This document shows, in pieces, positions 20,101-21,845 of a DNA stretch of 21,845 bases. The DNA is from Hysterium pulicare CBS 123377. Taxonomy: Eukaryota > Ascomycota > Dothideomycetes > Hysteriales > Hysteriaceae. The translations under genes and the position numbers were made by a program. Where the stretch lies: assembly GCA_000467715.1 (NCBI GenBank), contig AJFK01000203.1, positions 1 through 21,845 on the forward strand, in the 5' to 3' direction. How positions within the stretch are numbered: position 1 is the stretch's first letter; each line of letters opens with the position of its first letter. The notes below the pieces were generated by a model. The model ran no database searches, was not told where the DNA came from, and saw nothing but the letters and a program-made list of their open reading frames with translations.

Positions 20101-21672
20101 ACGATCACTCCATGCATGTCGGATACGTATTTCCCTGGAACCGTTACAGGTGAAGATCCCAAGCTTGCAACTTCCAGGGCAAACACCGTTATTGCGCAGA
20201 CGGACCATGCAGCGTGCCCCTTGATTGCTCTCCCTCCAAGTATCAATCAACCAGCAAGGTTGAATGCTTCATTTGTTGTTAAAGACAAGGACACTGGAAT
20301 ATGGAGAAAGGCGACCGATTGGGATTTGGACCCAGGACCTGTCATTGGATGGATGGTGGTCAATTATGCCAATCAAGGTTTACAGCTGTTCTTCCCAGAT
20401 GGCACCTTCTACCGCGAAGTGAGGCTCGGAGGAAGACATAGGACATCTGCCGGGTTTAAATTTCTGCCTTTCGATCCTCCAAGTGACACGACCGCAGCCG
20501 GGGCTAGTACGGAACTTGACAAGATAATCAATCTTCTCATCACTCAAGACGATCCGTCATACTTACGAGGTTTCTTCGACATGATCAATCAGAGCATTGA
20601 TGACAACCAAGCTCATGCTCCGAAATCCTATGCTACTTACAGTTCGGCTATCGTTGGGAAGCCTTTGGCTATTGTCAATGCAGGGTGGAGCCTCGAGTTG
20701 GCATGTGAAGAGAGCCAGAACTGGAGTACCTACTGGCAAGACTACGTAGACAAACTCAAGGAGCAAAACAAACAACCTCCGCCAAGCCGTACCCTCCTTG
20801 ATCCGACTGAAGGTGATCAGCTCCCTCCAGATGATAACTTAGGATACACGTTCCCCATCAAATTTGGGGACAAAGAACGCACATTCGATGGATTGGTCGG
20901 GTACTTCTTGCCTAAAAATCCATCTACACGAACATCCACAGATATCGACTATACACATATCTACACCTACTTCAACGACACTCTCGCCCAGGATACCAAA
21001 AAGCGTGGCAAAGACCCTCGCATCCCCATTGCTACTTCAAACTTTCCCAAGTTCACTCCATACTGGATCCCACCAAGCGATCCAGCCAACGCCCCACCAT
21101 CTCACGATTCCTATCTCCAAGTCCTAACACTAATCATGGATCCATTCCTTCCCGTCCACGCTTACAGCGCAATTCTGCCAAATAAATCCTTAAAACTACC
21201 CGACTACACCGTCGAGCGCGCATTGAAGCGGATTTCCGCCTTCTGGGCCGTCGGTCCCCTCTTATCATCCATCGATGTCTCTCCATTCGATTCAACCGCG
21301 CCATTGGATGAAAAATACATCAATTCCATCCGCCCTCCCGCCCCAGGAGCAGCGGCCATCGCCTCGGCATCAGCGACACAACTCCCCACCGTTCATCTCC
21401 CGCTCAGTCCTCCTACTGCGACGCAGGGAGGCGGTGGTGCGCAGTACCGATACTTGCAGCCCTACTACGTTGAGGACAAGAATGTGAAGGACAAGAAGAT
21501 TACGAGGTTTAATGCTTATTCCATTGATGGGAACGCGGCGGCTGGGAGTGAGGCTTTGGAGGCGAAGTTGGTGCAGGGTCCGTATACGGCTATTGAGGGG
21601 TATTTGCAGGTTGCGAAGGCGATTACAGATGATGTTGTGGTGACGACGCCTGTGGTTGTTGGGGGAAAGTGA
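17175..21672 (+). CDS. Uncharacterised 1481-aa protein with ITQPNYTFLRL / LHWTIP / PNRWL / GRSYLTPQA motifs
   Basis: Model: join(17175..17317, 17370..21672). The 52-bp intron (GTTTGT...TTCAAG, with GCTAATC upstream of the acceptor) is supported by the protein: exon 1 ends ...IAPITQPN and exon 2 continues YTFLRLHDQLLENDVLDHVDLH without a break. Landmarks: VLIPCALDAFVL at 17-28; LGVYLHWTIPQ at about 94-104; PNRWLITRR at about 162-170, after a 50-residue Gln/Ser/Gly-rich insert; a helical, possibly coiled-coil part at about 440-620; IEWEATYYHIPFDQW at about 735-750; GRSYLTPQA near 781; QLMFTKLNVVDKFGQVV near 925-941; Pro-rich C-terminal segments. I recall bacterial giants with similar LHWALP and PNRWL blocks, but no function is known to me. 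No signal peptide or TM segment is clear. It is the divergent partner of the 1289-aa gene. Confidence 0.85.
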
Positions 21673-21845
21673 TGGACTTAGTTGTTGTCTTCTTTAATTT
21701 ATTTACTATATACGTATCTATAAATCAATAGTGTTTTATTGCTCTCTATGCATAAGGTTTATCTTAAATTTATACTTCTATATTATAATATTATAATACT
21801 ATACGTTTATAATTTTATATTTCTATAATTTTATATTTCTATAAT
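21673..21845. repeat. AT-rich tail with 16-bp tandem repeat at the window edge
   Basis: After the stop codon the sequence turns strongly AT-rich. The unit TATAATTTTATATTTC occurs at 21808-21823 and 21824-21839, and a third copy begins at 21840 and is cut by the window end. The first 100 bases are probably the 3' UTR of the 1481-aa gene. The change in composition may mark the edge of an AT-rich block, as in many ascomycete genomes. Confidence 0.6.

Noticed and set aside
1-21845. Search for CRISPR arrays, rRNA, tRNA, retrotransposon or viral coding sequence
   Set aside because: No regularly spaced repeats, RNA gene folds or polymerase/integrase/capsid motifs were seen in any frame examined.

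Overview
The window is nuclear DNA of a filamentous ascomycete (Pezizomycotina-type). The genes are eukaryotic. Short introns of about 46-65 bp have GT...AG ends and, in several cases, CTAAC/CTAAT-like branch sites near the 3' end. The gene starts lack bacterial ribosome binding sites, and one 5' leader is pyrimidine-rich. No rRNA, tRNA, CRISPR array or bacterial signal was found. The species cannot be named from the sequence.

Layout from left to right: (1) the 3' part of an FMN-dependent alpha-hydroxy-acid oxidase/dehydrogenase gene on + (2-988); (2) an AT-rich convergent spacer with inverted repeats (989-1503); (3) a very large gene on - (1504 to about 8208) that I rebuilt as seven exons, 2056 aa, with a DUF6603-type core near its C-terminal end and a small TIR-bearing element inside its longest intron; (4) directly upstream on the same strand, a four-exon gene for a ComEC-type metallo-beta-lactamase-fold hydrolase with a very large insertion (8311-10359); (5) a 975 bp divergent promoter region; (6) a four-TM SUR7/claudin-like membrane protein gene on + (11335-12177); (7) a single-exon 1289-aa gene on - (12522-16391); (8) a divergent promoter region that also holds an open 109-codon frame (16339-16668); (9) a two-exon, 1481-aa gene on + (17175-21672); (10) an AT-rich tail with a 16-bp tandem repeat at the right edge.

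The main interest is the set of four genes: MBL hydrolase, DUF6603 giant, the 1289-aa protein and the 1481-aa protein. The two uncharacterised giants carry motif strings (LPHIVF..LPWER, PPESIRFF.ID.NW.D..IDGALS and GFLLRSAVV in one; ALDAF, ITQPNYTFLRL, DVLDHVDLH, LGVYLHW.IP, PNRWLI.RR and GRS.LTPQA in the other). From memory I associate these motifs with very large uncharacterised bacterial proteins, but I could not search. All four look intracellular, because none has a clear signal peptide or membrane anchor. I infer that they form one functional module, possibly of bacterial ancestry and now intron-bearing. The biochemical role is unknown. A ComEC-type MBL domain suggests a phosphodiesterase or nuclease-like step, while the giant beta-rich partners could be structural or scaffold components.

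Gene models were read by eye from splice signals, reading-frame phase and protein continuity. The most uncertain points are the first exon of the DUF6603 gene, the last exon of the MBL gene (the two might instead be one fused gene), and the reality of the 109-codon frame.
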